Shown: piece by piece, positions 46,938 through 58,291 of the stretch
How the letters are laid out: the number at the start of each line of letters is the position of its first letter
How positions within the stretch are numbered: position 1 is the first letter of the stretch
Assembly: GCF_021155765.1 (NCBI RefSeq)
Contig: NC_060115.1
Coordinates: forward strand, 6,366,493-6,430,492
Length of the DNA: 64,000 nucleotides
Direction: 5' to 3'
Source: Diprion similis
Taxonomy: Eukaryota > Arthropoda > Insecta > Hymenoptera > Diprionidae
Made by a program: the position numbers and the translations under genes
The notes under the pieces: generated by a model
What the model was told of the DNA's origin: nothing
Database searches by the model: none
The model's input: the letters and a program-made list of their open reading frames with translations, nothing else

Positions 46938-48320
46938 GGAATGCGAAAAGAGAAAACGAATGGGTAAAAAAAAAAAAAAGAAAAAACTAAAAATTCCCGC
47001 ACCCAGAGGATGCTTTCATCCCCGAGACGCGCCGCGATCAGCGCGCTTCTGGGTGCGCGCAATCGAGAATCTTGAAACCGAGTTGGCGCGCTAGTCGCAA
47101 TCAAGCTTTCGGAGTGCGGCGGCGTCTCGGGGGGCGGCGGACGACGGGTGCCAGGTAGCGAGCGAACCGACGCGACTTGCGCTACGGGGAATAAGCGAAA
47201 GAGCGACTAGCGAGTGAGAAAAACGAGGGAGAAGGGCCGCGTAGTGTGGTAAAAAAGGAGAGGTGGTGGTGCTCCGTTTCCGATACCGTCGGGTACGATG
47301 GCGGCGACCTGACTCCGTCAGAGTCCCCCAGTCTACGGAGCGCGGGTTATTCGTCTACCTGGACAAGCCGCGAAACGCGCGGATGTATAATAGTGAAATC
47401 GAATTCTAAATAGCACGTCGCGGCGCGCGTCGTCGCCAGCTTCTCCTCTCCTCCTCGGCCCGCGAGTTATAATCATAGAACGCGTCGGCTCGCGAGGCGC
47501 GAGAGTAAAACGCGTGCCGATCAAAACAAGAGGAGAGAATAATAGTAGATATTAGACGTACGTGCGTACGTGCGAGAAAGAGAGAGAAAGAAAGAGAGAG
47601 AGAAATAAAAAAGCGCAAGTTACTAATGGATCTGTCGAAGCGATCTGCAGGCAGGATCCAGTGATCAACGTGGAGTTTCATGGGTGTCTTGTAGGAGCTG
47701 CGGGCCGTTCAGGTGGTGACGAATACGAGACCCGTGGTGCTGGTGGAGCGAAGGGGCGAGAAGTAAAGGGAAGGGAAGGGAAGGGAAGGGACGGCACGGG
47801 AAGGTGGGGAGGGTGCTGTGCGGTGTAGAGGCGACTCGACCCCGCGGCATCGGAGGCGGCAAGGGGCGGCGGAGGGAGAGGGTATCGGATCGATGCCAGA
47901 GCCCAGGCCAACGAGCCGACGCCGTCACGAGCCTCGCGTCGTCGAGTGATCCGTCAAAGGCACGCGCGAGCCTCGGAGACGACTAGGGAGAAAAGCGAGG
48001 TGCGACAACAACGACAAGCGTTGAGCTGGCAGGAAGATTCGAAGAGGAGTCGGGGCCCGGAGGCGTTTGCGAGAAAGTAATTAGTGGGGTGACGGTCGTT
48101 GTTCGGGGCAAGAGAAAGAGAAAGAGAAAGAGGGCTCCGCCGGAGGTTTTATAATTATTACGGTGACACGGTACGATGGGCCGCGACGTCGTCGCTGCAG
48201 GCCACGGGGATGAGGTAGCGGCGACGGCGAGACGGAGCAACGCGGGGGCGGAGGAGGAGGCCGAGGCTGGTATCCCCAGGGGGAGGTAGCTGAAGGCAGC
48301 CGGCGAGGTGCGGGCGAGCG
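46938..48320 (+). promoter_or_regulatory. GC-rich promoter and 5' UTR region of rdgA
   Basis: Composition is strongly GC- and CpG-rich from about 47.0 kb, with a (GA)n tract at 47573-47603 and (GGGAA)n at 47768-47795. No coding exon is supported before the rdgA ATG. The overlapping frames on both strands are compositional. Confidence 0.45.
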
Positions 48321-51300
48321 ATGCAGCGGCTGCGCTCGACGTTCAAGCGGTCGCGAACGCCGACGGGCGCCGAGATGAAGTCACAGTCGAGTCTAGAGGT
48401 GCCGAAGCAGGTGAGGTCCGCCTCCTTCGACGAGATACAGCTCGAGGCGAAACGGCAGGACGGGGCGCGGGCGAGGGAGCAGAGCCCCACCGACCGGGCC
48501 GCGGCGGCTTCCTGCAACCCCCAGCAACCCTCCTTCCGGTCGGCAGCATCCGCCTTCACCTCCGCCGCCAGCAGCTCCGCCGCGAACAGCGACACCGGGG
48601 CCACGATCGCCGCCCCGAGCCGTCACTCCCACCACGAGTCAGCCGTCAGGAGACTGACGACCCTCCGCGTACCCCAGCTACGGAGCAACCAGCGTTCCAA
48701 GAGCTTCGATGCTTGCGGCATCGACAAGAGAAGCACGGGGAATCCTTCGCCGCCGCCGATTTCGCAGACATCCGGATGCTACCATTGCGCCTGCGTCGAG
48801 GAGTACGAGCGGCGGCAGGCCCGGAAGAACGAGGCCGCGGAATCACCGTCTGCGATTTTCGCAGCCAGGACTATCTTCGACGCGCGGGTTGTGAGCACCG
48901 AGAATGCTGAGGACGATGAGGAGGACGACGAGAGGGAGGAGAACGAGGACGAGGACGACGAAGACCATGACGATTTGCAGGACCCGGAAGAAGACGCGCT
49001 CAGGTACCGCGAACGATCCTCCGGGAGTTCCTGTTCACAGCAGGATTCCCAGGAGAAGACGGACCGCGAGAACAGCCCGGAGATTCTGGTCACCTTGACG
49101 AGCACGGACTCCTCTTATCTCTCGACAAGACGGAGGTCGGTCGCCTCGCCCAAGCTCTCTAGACAGGAAGCGCTCACCTCGTTTCCCGCCGACCTGACCT
49201 CTACCCTGAGCATCAAGGACCCAGAGGACGACGAAGGCGACGGCAGCTCCGATCCATCCGCGACCGACGTTGAGTCCGAGGAACGGACTGGACTGAGAGG
49301 CGGACGCCTCGTCGTCAGGGACATTTTCCTCACCGTTCCAGAGCTGAAGAGGGACCGCGCAGCCTCCGTCGACTCCTGCTTCAACGGCAGCAAGGCCTCC
49401 GAAAAGACCGGAGAGAACCAGCAGGGCCTACTTGCCGTTCCTCAGCAGAGCTTGCGATCGAAAAGCGTCGACATCGTCCTTCCTACTGACGCCCAGACCA
49501 GATACACCACCCTCCTACCATCAAACGAGTCTCGGCATTTGCGAGGGTAGGTTTGTCTGTCGCCACATCGAAGGAATTGAAAACCGAGTCTTACTGCGAA
49601 CTTCGCGTTTAACTGTCTCTGGCACAGGATAAGCCTGAAGTAGAAACGGGAGGGGGGGAAGCGAAGTCGTCTTTTTGACGATAAAATACTCGATCATATA
49701 TCTGTAGTGTGTCCCCATACCTGCATTAGCGTTTATATGGTTACCTTAGACGCGTAAACAGGAGCTGAAGAGCGCTTGATCGCGTGGCATGCATTCCTGT
49801 CCAGCTAAATATCACTTCATGCTTATTTCAGAGGGAGAGAAGCGGCAGATGGTGGGTCGAGTGCTGGCCAACAAAGAGAACCCCGATCGACGCCAGACTG
49901 GGGACCAAGCGCGATCAACGGGGAACATCTCTGGGTCCCAACCGCTGCTTCCGGGGACTTTTGCTACGTCACCGACTGTTCCGTGAGTCCTGTAACCAGT
50001 ACCTGAATCATTTTCAAAAGCGGTTGAAGGAAGGCTAGGTGAACATTCAACTTTCCTGTTTCAGAAACACGGTCCGAGGTTGAAATGCGCAGCGTGTCGA
50101 GTAGTGGCCCACGCCTGCTGCGCCACGGGACTCGGGTTTGCCTGCAAGCCTAGTTTCCGGGACGTTGGGGTGCGACAGTACCGGGAGCAGACGTCGACGC
50201 ACCATCACTGGGTGCACAGAAGGTCGCAGAAGGGTAAATGCGCCAACTGTGGTAAATCGTTCCAGTCCAAGCTCAGTTTCAGTTCAAAGGAGATAGTAGC
50301 GCTGAGCTGCAGCTGGTGCAAGACCGCTTACCACAACAAGGAAGCCTGCTTCAACGTCCAAAAGATCGGGGAAAACTGCGATCTGGGTCGTCACGCTTCG
50401 GTGATAGTTCCTCCCTCATGGATAGTGAAGCTCCCGCGTAAAGGGAGCTTCAAAAGCAGTCTGCGTAAGTCGCCCCAAAAGAAGAAGTCCGGCTCAAGTA
50501 GTGGCGGCTGTTTGGCCGGCACCGCCTCAACCCGAAAGAAGCTCAAGGACAAGGATAAAGACAAGGATCAGACCAGACTCTGGGTCGTCAAGCCCATACC
50601 AACGGCCAGTGTCAGGCCCGTCTTGGTCTTCATCAACCCCAAATCAGGCGGCAATCAAGGCGCTAAACTCCTTCAGAAGTTTCAGTGGCTCCTCAATCCA
50701 CGTCAGGTTTTTGATCTCACACAAGGCGGTCCGAAAATGGGGTAAGATTTATTCCTCGTTGCATGCTTGTTCCGCCGCTGATCCGTGATTAATGTGCAAT
50801 AACCTCGGCCTCTTTCCGATTCCCGCAGGTTGGAGCTCTTCAAAAAAGTCCCGAACCTCAGGGTTCTGGCTTGCGGTGGCGACGGTACCGTTGGCTGGGT
50901 CCTCTCGATCCTCGATCAAATCGGGGCATCACCGCCGCCGGCGGTTGGCGTCCTTCCTCTGGGTACGGGAAACGACCTTGCCCGCGCCCTCGGCTGGGGC
51001 GGCGGATACACCGACGAGCCCATAGCGAAGATCCTCTCGAACATCGGGGATAGCGACACTACGCTTCTGGATCGGTGGCAACTGACCGTCGAGAGGAACA
51101 CCGACGCTCCAAACGACGACGAGGCTGGTAAAGGGAAGGAAAACCTTCCCCTGAACGTGGTCAACAACTATTTCTCCCTCGGCGTCGACGCTCACATCGC
51201 CCTAGAATTCCACGAGGCAAGAGGTGAGAAATCCTAACACTTATAAAATCGACATAACGAGATTGTTAAATACTCAATTTTTCTCGTCGCAGAGGCCCAC

Positions 51301-53688
51301 CCGGAAAAGTTCAACTCCCGTCTCAGGAACAAAATGTTCTACGGACAAATGGGGGGCAAGGATCTCGTGCGCCGAAAGTGGAAGGACCTCTCGGAGTTTG
51401 TTACCCTGGAATGCGACGGACAGGACTTGACTCCAAAGCTTAAGGAGCACCGAGTCCACGCTATAGTATTTCTCAACATCGGATCGTACGGGGGAGGAAC
51501 TCATCCCTGGGCTGCCGGGGGTGCCGGAAGTAGCGGGGGTGGCTCAGGAGGGACTGGCGAACCGGCTACCGATGACGGACTGATCGAGGTCGTGGGGCTG
51601 ACGACTTATCAGCTTCCCTTGCTACAGGCAGGCGGTCATGGAACCTGCATAGCCCAGTGCAGCAAGGCGAAGTTGGTAACGACGAGGACGATCCCGATGC
51701 AGGTACCGTGTCAACTGCTTGCTAGAAGACCGTTTTTCTCACAGTCTTTGATCACGCGTTTGAATCGATAGGTGGATGGTGAGGCGTGCCGTCTGCTACC
51801 GTCAACGATCTCGCTATCGCTGCTCAACCAGGCGACGATGCTAGCGAAGCGAAGAAACACAGGAAAACCGCAGCAAAACGTCGGGGCAAAACTGGAGCGG
51901 CTAAAGCTCCCCGTTATGAAGATCAAAATGTCCGACTACGAGGCATACCACTCGGACAAGGAGCGACTAAAGCGCTCGGCTGTCTCTTGGCTCCCGGATA
52001 CCCTCGACCTGGACGCCACTCTGGACCTCGAATCCCTGCGAGGAATACTCGCAAAAGACCTGCCGATGGACGCCTGTTGCTTTTTGGACTGTAAGTAACG
52101 ATGTCGCCGTTAAGCGAAGCCCAAATCAATTCACGCTGGTGCTTTTCCTCCCCTCCCCACATAGCTTGCACGGCGGAGCGATTTTTCAGGATCGACAGAG
52201 CCCAAGAGCAGCTTCACTACGTCACCGACGTCGCTGCTGAGGCTCTGTACGTCTTGGAGGAGGGACTCGCGGGGGTTCCGCACCAGGAAGTGGACAGTGT
52301 TGCTCAGCCGTCACCAAGGTAGGTGCAGGTTCCGGCGTGGCAGGGGGTCGCGCTGTTGTCTCCCGGGGGACGTGACCGCGTCTTGAAACGAGGGAACGGT
52401 TTCAGCGACGAGGCAGCCAGGCCGGAGACCGGAAGTGTGGCCGAGGAGAGGCGGATCTCACCGGGACGTGCGTCTCCCGTGCAGGACCAGTCGCGGTCGG
52501 CGCGAGAACCGGAACCGGAGCGACGCGCGTCGAGTCGAAGGGTGCCTGAGATCGCGGTCGCCGGAACCGAGGAACCTGGCAAGCTTCCGGATACAACGCC
52601 GTCGAACGGCGCCAAACCTACCACCAAGAAAGCCAACGACGCCTCGTCCGCGGCGTCCAGCCAATCTCATCAGCCTCTTGCTTTCGTCAGGTAAACCTCA
52701 TACGAGTTGACTATCAAAATTTTCAGCGCATCAGGGTATGGGGTCGTATAACGCTTGTGTCAGAGAAAAGCAAGGTTTTGTGCCTGAATCATTTTGAAGT
52801 ATGAAAAGAGACCAACGCTTTATTCTACTGTGTTGGGGGTGAATTTCAGTTCGAGGGATCGTTTGTTCGGACTAAGTGCCGAGGTGCATGAGCACAGTCA
52901 TACCTTCGGCGGTGGTCTCCTCGAGAAGACGTGCGACGGGATACTGAGGGCGGCAAAAACCGGCGACCTGCCGGCTCTGAAGGATCTTCACTCCAAGGGT
53001 TACTCTCTTCTCTCGATCGACGTGAACGGACAGACTGCTTTGCACCACGCCGCGAGGCACGGACACAAGGACATAGTGAGGTACCTGATCGCCTGCGCGC
53101 CTTCGACGATCCTGAACATGGTGGACAACGACAAGTACGTGAATTGCGTTGGGGATGAAAAAAGTGAAAAAAAAACAAAACAATCGAATAATGTCTAGCT
53201 GCAGTTTTTACCTGCTGACGATGAAGTGTAAACAATGATATTCTCGGTTCCAGGGGACAAACGGCCCTTCACAAGGCAGCCCAGCAGAAGAGGCGCTCAG
53301 TTTGCTGTATGCTGGTGGCCGGAGGAGCGACCCTTACGGTTCGAGATCGACACGGTCATACGGCACGGCAGTTGGCCCTCAATGCAGAGGATCGAGAGCT
53401 GGCAGCTTACCTGGAGAGTGAGTAACAGATTTCAAGTCAAGTCATTCAAGTAGTGATATTTAGTGACGTCATTTGATTCCATCCAACATCACATGGTTTC
53501 AACTTCATTAACTATATTTTTCGAAAGAGGATTCTTTCGGCTTATCTTTGATTGATTTCCTTTCGAAGGAAAGTTTTCAATTTCTCTACTTGCTGCGTAA
53601 CTAGCTTTGAGACTGAATCGATTAATGATTGATCCTAGGTCAGGAGCAATTTCACCTGGTGACGGTGGACATGGAAAGCGTTCTCTGA
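48321..53688 (+). CDS. rdgA: Diacylglycerol kinase, type IV (zeta/iota class), retinal degeneration A orthologue
   Basis: This enzyme phosphorylates diacylglycerol to phosphatidic acid. In flies it is required in photoreceptors to limit the lipid signal. Exons: 48321-49546, 49832-49982, 50065-50741, 50829-51223, 51293-51702, 51772-52090, 52165-52318, 52406-52690, 52850-53134, 53254-53417 and 53639-53688. All are in phase, giving 1,371 aa. The start [20 protein letters not shown] matches insect rdgA. A Ser-rich N-terminal region follows, with an acidic run near residues 195-220. Then come SAINGEHLW and two C1 zinc fingers ([30 protein letters not shown]; about 445-575). The catalytic domain has [27 protein letters not shown] (ATP site, near 700) and [10 protein letters not shown], and the accessory domain follows to about 1000. 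Ankyrin repeats ([25 protein letters not shown]) lie about 1230-1350. The C-terminus ESVL fits a class I PDZ ligand. Confidence 0.96.
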
Positions 53689-55968
53689 CCCACCGAGCTT
53701 TATGGTCTGGCTTAAGCGAGCCTGCAGCGAATTTAATCAATTATGTATAGTTACATTATAATATTATTATATATTATATACACTATCCACACGTTATAAG
53801 GAAACGTGTGATAATATTCGGTTAACGTTATGATATATATACACCCGTAAAACACAAGTATAAGGGTAGGTATAGTAACAATAATTCCGACGATCTATTT
53901 TTTTTTTCTTTCGATAAAAAATAGATATAATTTTCACCTTATTCGATCGTATATGATATAAAAGCACGCGTAAAATCATTTAAAAAAGGAAAAACCGAAG
54001 ATAAAAAAAAACAACTAAAATAAATAAATAAATAAAAAAAAAAAAAAAAAAAACACCCGCACGTTATCAATCGTTCGAGAAATTTACTCAAATTACGAGA
54101 AGAATCGAAGTAATGAAACGAAGAGAACAGAATTTTATTAAAATTAAATCAATTAATTAATAATATAATGTTAATGATATTCAACGTAAAGTGTATAATA
54201 TTTCCTACATAATATCTATACTCGACAATTTTTACTCTGCTCCATGACTAAATATAATCTGTTATTGTATATTACATATACTTACTATATACAAATTCGC
54301 GGATACACGTTTGTTTAAATACATACACCGACGCTAGGCTGTGCTACAAATCTGGGGAGCAGCTTCAGTTTATAATATTCGTACGGTATACGAATATACC
54401 AAATTTAGGTACGCGGACCGTACATCAGTTTACATTCAAAAACGCGTGAGGTGAAACCTATACATATATGTAGGTATACATATACGTATACCTATACATA
54501 TACACTCTGTTGACAAATGAAATAAGTACGTATAGTTCGGTACCAAAAAAAAGAAAATACGAAAAAACGAAAAAAAAAAAAAAATAATTTGTGAAATGAA
54601 CGGGATCAACGTGAGAACACCAATTAATTCTTAGATGCGATCGATTGCTACGTATATCTTCTCCTAAAATATACATATACATTATAACAATTATATATCG
54701 TATTATTACGAATTATTACGAAAATTATTCCTTGATATAAAAATTTTCTCAATTTTCCTATGACAATTAAAAACACACACTAATGAAAAACAAGGTTAAC
54801 GAAGAAAAAAAAGTGACACGTAAACCTACACTTTATAGTTACACAATACGTAACAATGAGATAATCGAATTAATATTATGAATTCACAGATATAAATTAA
54901 TACCAAATTGAGACCGAATGTATCATCGGCTTGATTGTCGTAAAGTAGATCATCGAATTCATTCAATTTCGACTTGAGTTGTATCGATTCTCCTATTCTT
55001 ATACATATACCTTGCACTGTTTAAATGAAAAAAAAAACGAAAATAAGCAAGAAAAAAAAAAAAAAAACGAGAAAGTTAAACAAGAAAATATTTAACGATA
55101 CTTGTATACCAATATATTTGTTATACATATATGTACGTGTATATTACGTTTCGAGAAACGAGTACGCGTCCATCTGTGCGTTATTTTACCGCGTTTCAGG
55201 CTGACGCAATTGCGCGAATTGAGTTTGATAGTTCAACAAATGATTCAGCAAAGAGCAGCGGTTACGAAAATAAGCTCAATTTCGGTTTCGAGCCTCGGGG
55301 AGTATTTGATTTTGATACGTGTTAAGCAAGTGTCGGAAATGAGCTTGCGCATCAATGAATATGGCAAAATTTTTAACAAAAGAACGCGTCATTGTAAATT
55401 CCGACAAAATATAGATTACGGTAAAATATTTTTGCCCAAATAACGCAAGTCGATTAAACATAAAAATGGTATCACGATTATATGCCGTGCAACTACTTGT
55501 AATCATATAATATATTTCGTCTATATTTTTTTGTACTTAATACATAGTGATATTATTTATTTATTTATTGTACAGAAATGTGCTCGGGAGAGCAGAGATG
55601 GGCGTTATTCCTGGAACTTGTATTATATAGGTATCATATATGCATATACAGACATATCGATGCAAGTACATATATTATAAATATATAGTACACTAAAATT
55701 GTATATAGAGTAAGAAATTTAACGGAAATGCCTTCTACGGTCCACATAAAGATATTATTGTATAGTTGAAAAAGACGCGAGAAAAAAAAAAAAAAAATTT
55801 AGGATAAAACGCAAGGAAAAAAGAAAAAAAAAATCATAAACGCAAAAAATAATAAACCAGAAGAATAAAACTGGTATAACATAAATTATTAAGAAAAAAA
55901 AAAAAAAACGTTAAAAATATATTTAAAAAATAACGAGAAACTGAAACACAGTATTGCCTTCCTCGAAG

Positions 55969-56039
55969 AGGGTTTGGACCGCGAGTTTCGTAATTTGTAA
56001 AGCAATAAAATGGACAATCATTAATTGCGGTCCGAACCC
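55969..56039. repeat. Imperfect inverted repeat (hairpin)
   Basis: AGGGTTTGGACCGC (55969-55982) and GCGGTCCGAACCCT (56026-56039) pair at 13 of 14 positions, with a G-T wobble possible at the remaining one if transcribed, around a loop of about 43 nt. The arms are GC-rich in an AT-rich setting. Confidence 0.6.
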
Positions 56040-57909
56040 TTTACACAATATGACCTATATTGTTAGTCTTTATATTTTTATTTCTAATCTTTACGTATAA
56101 CTATATAAGTGAAAGAATCTCCCGCATGCATACATACCTATGCTATATGCATATATGTACAGCATAGGTGTGTATGCATATGTATACATAGCTGTTATCC
56201 AATGAGACGACAGTAATTCTGTTATAATCTATAATATCTCTCAAGTTTCTTTTTCTTTCATATTCGACACAATTATTACCATGATGTACTATATTTAATA
56301 AGTATATTACACTATTCTTATTTACTCTACCTTCCCTCCGTCCCTCCGCCCTTTGTAGTGCCTCCGTTATACTCAATGTCTTGACACGAACAAATTTTCA
56401 CGTTCATATTATACATGTATGATAAGGTATATCTATTATGTATAGATATTCTATTGATTCACTGAATTTTACAGTTTTACGTAAAATTTATTATACATTA
56501 TATAGATTATATCATATATATATATATAATACATTTATATATGTATATATTAATATACATATACATATATATATATATATATTATATACACATTATCGAA
56601 TAGAGTAACGGAATACATACCATCGTGATACGAACCGTTTTCACTTAGGCCTGCGCCACATATTGCACGCCTTTTAATTTTTAACCTCTTCGTTGTCACC
56701 ATATTATTTATTCATTGTAGAATCACGCACTTTTAACTTTTATCACTTATCTTATACTGTTTTTTGATACCGCATTATCATTGTTGATTTATTTATTATA
56801 ATTATTATTATTATTCTTGTTGTTGTTACGAAACGTCACGTAAACTCCGGAAACTCATGCATGTTACTATTACACCTATTGTTCAAGTTTTCATCGTTGC
56901 TGTTGCTATTTTTATTATAATTGATACCGATTGTGTCGTTACGAGATTGTTGTATAACGTATAGAAAATGTAAAATTGCAGATTTTAGTTCTCTCAATAA
57001 TACCACGTTTCTAAAAACAAACAAATAAATAATAATAATAATTATACACATAATCACAATAAAAAAACGATAATAGTAACGATAATACAGAAATTAATAA
57101 TGATAATGATATAATGTAAAATAAAGAAATATACGCGGAATGTACGCGGACTCGTTATATAGTCAATTTGAATTTCGAAGAAAAAAAAATCCTAAATAAT
57201 GCATGAACGATAAGACAGTTGAAATATTATAGTTAAAGTATAACTATTATATAGTTGCTCTGTTTCTAGAGTGTCCGGTTGATATTCATTACGATTTAAC
57301 AGAAGAAACAGAGGAAGTTATAAACGAAACAGTGATACTCTACTCAAACGATGCAAGCACATAATATCGCGAACAAAATAATCGCGGAGTAGGTAATTAT
57401 GGAAGAAGAAAAAAGAAAGGAATTAACGAAAACATGATTGGCAAAAGAAGTACTCCAAGACACGAAGCGTTTCATCTATAATATTCACTGTTTATAAATG
57501 AAACACTTGTGTGTTTTTATGCATGCATCACATCGAATGACGCAAAAGCAAAATGAGGAAAAAAATTATTACTGTTAAATCGAGTTGATCAATCATAATA
57601 TATTATATACTATTATTACTATTATTGTTATGTTTATTATTACTATTCTTATTTTTATTATTATTATTATTACTACTACTACTACTATTACTATTATTAT
57701 TGTTATTATTATTATTATTATTGGTTTATAAGTTAAAGTTTGTCGCTGACGTCGAAGTAATCGTATACGTGTATACAATTGTAGAGTATATAGTATGAAA
57801 CGAAAGCGGCAAATAAACTCGGTACTTTCCAATGGAATCTCAACGTACTTCGTATAAAAATATACCTATATAATAATATACTATTACTTACCTTACAATA
57901 CATATATAT

Positions 57910-57943
<34 letters not shown>

Positions 57944-57999
57944 TATATATACATACATAAACATATATTTTCCTCAATTAACAACGTTTATCTGTAAAG

Positions 58000-58005
58000 T
58001 TTATT
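58000..58005 (-). terminator. Polyadenylation signal for DYNC2H1 (minus strand)
   Basis: TTTATT on the plus strand reads AATAAA on the minus strand, about 290 bases past the stop codon. Confidence 0.35.
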
Positions 58006-58291
58006 AAATTTTACGATAATAAATAATATATTCAAAATATTATACATATTACACGTAGGTGTATTTTGATTCGATTGAAACACATCCTCGTCTCGAGTCA
58101 AATTTATTTCAGATTTTTGACTGCATTTTTGACACATTCCATCGACAAGAAATAATTCTTACGTATAAATTGATTAAGACTTTAATTGTCATTTTTACAA
58201 TTTATTTGACCGGTGTAATTGAGTTATTGTATGTTCGTAATTGTTTCAAACAAAATTTGTCGGGGACGAGATAATTATCCGACTGGTAAAT

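Larger units (their letters stand above)
53689..58291. other. rdgA 3' UTR and AT-rich intergenic DNA between convergent genes
   Basis: No coding exon is recognised. The region is very AT-rich, with A-runs (54030-54052, 55056-55068), AATAAA clusters (54020-54034), TA microsatellites (56515-56585, 57939-57952), TTA/CTA trinucleotides (57600-57722) and (CA)n at 57912-57927. A long rdgA 3' UTR probably occupies the left part. Confidence 0.5.

Noticed and set aside
48158-48910. Overlapping frames on both strands at the rdgA start
   Set aside because: They are GC-rich shadows. The frame from 48321 alone carries the conserved rdgA N-terminus and correct splice phase.
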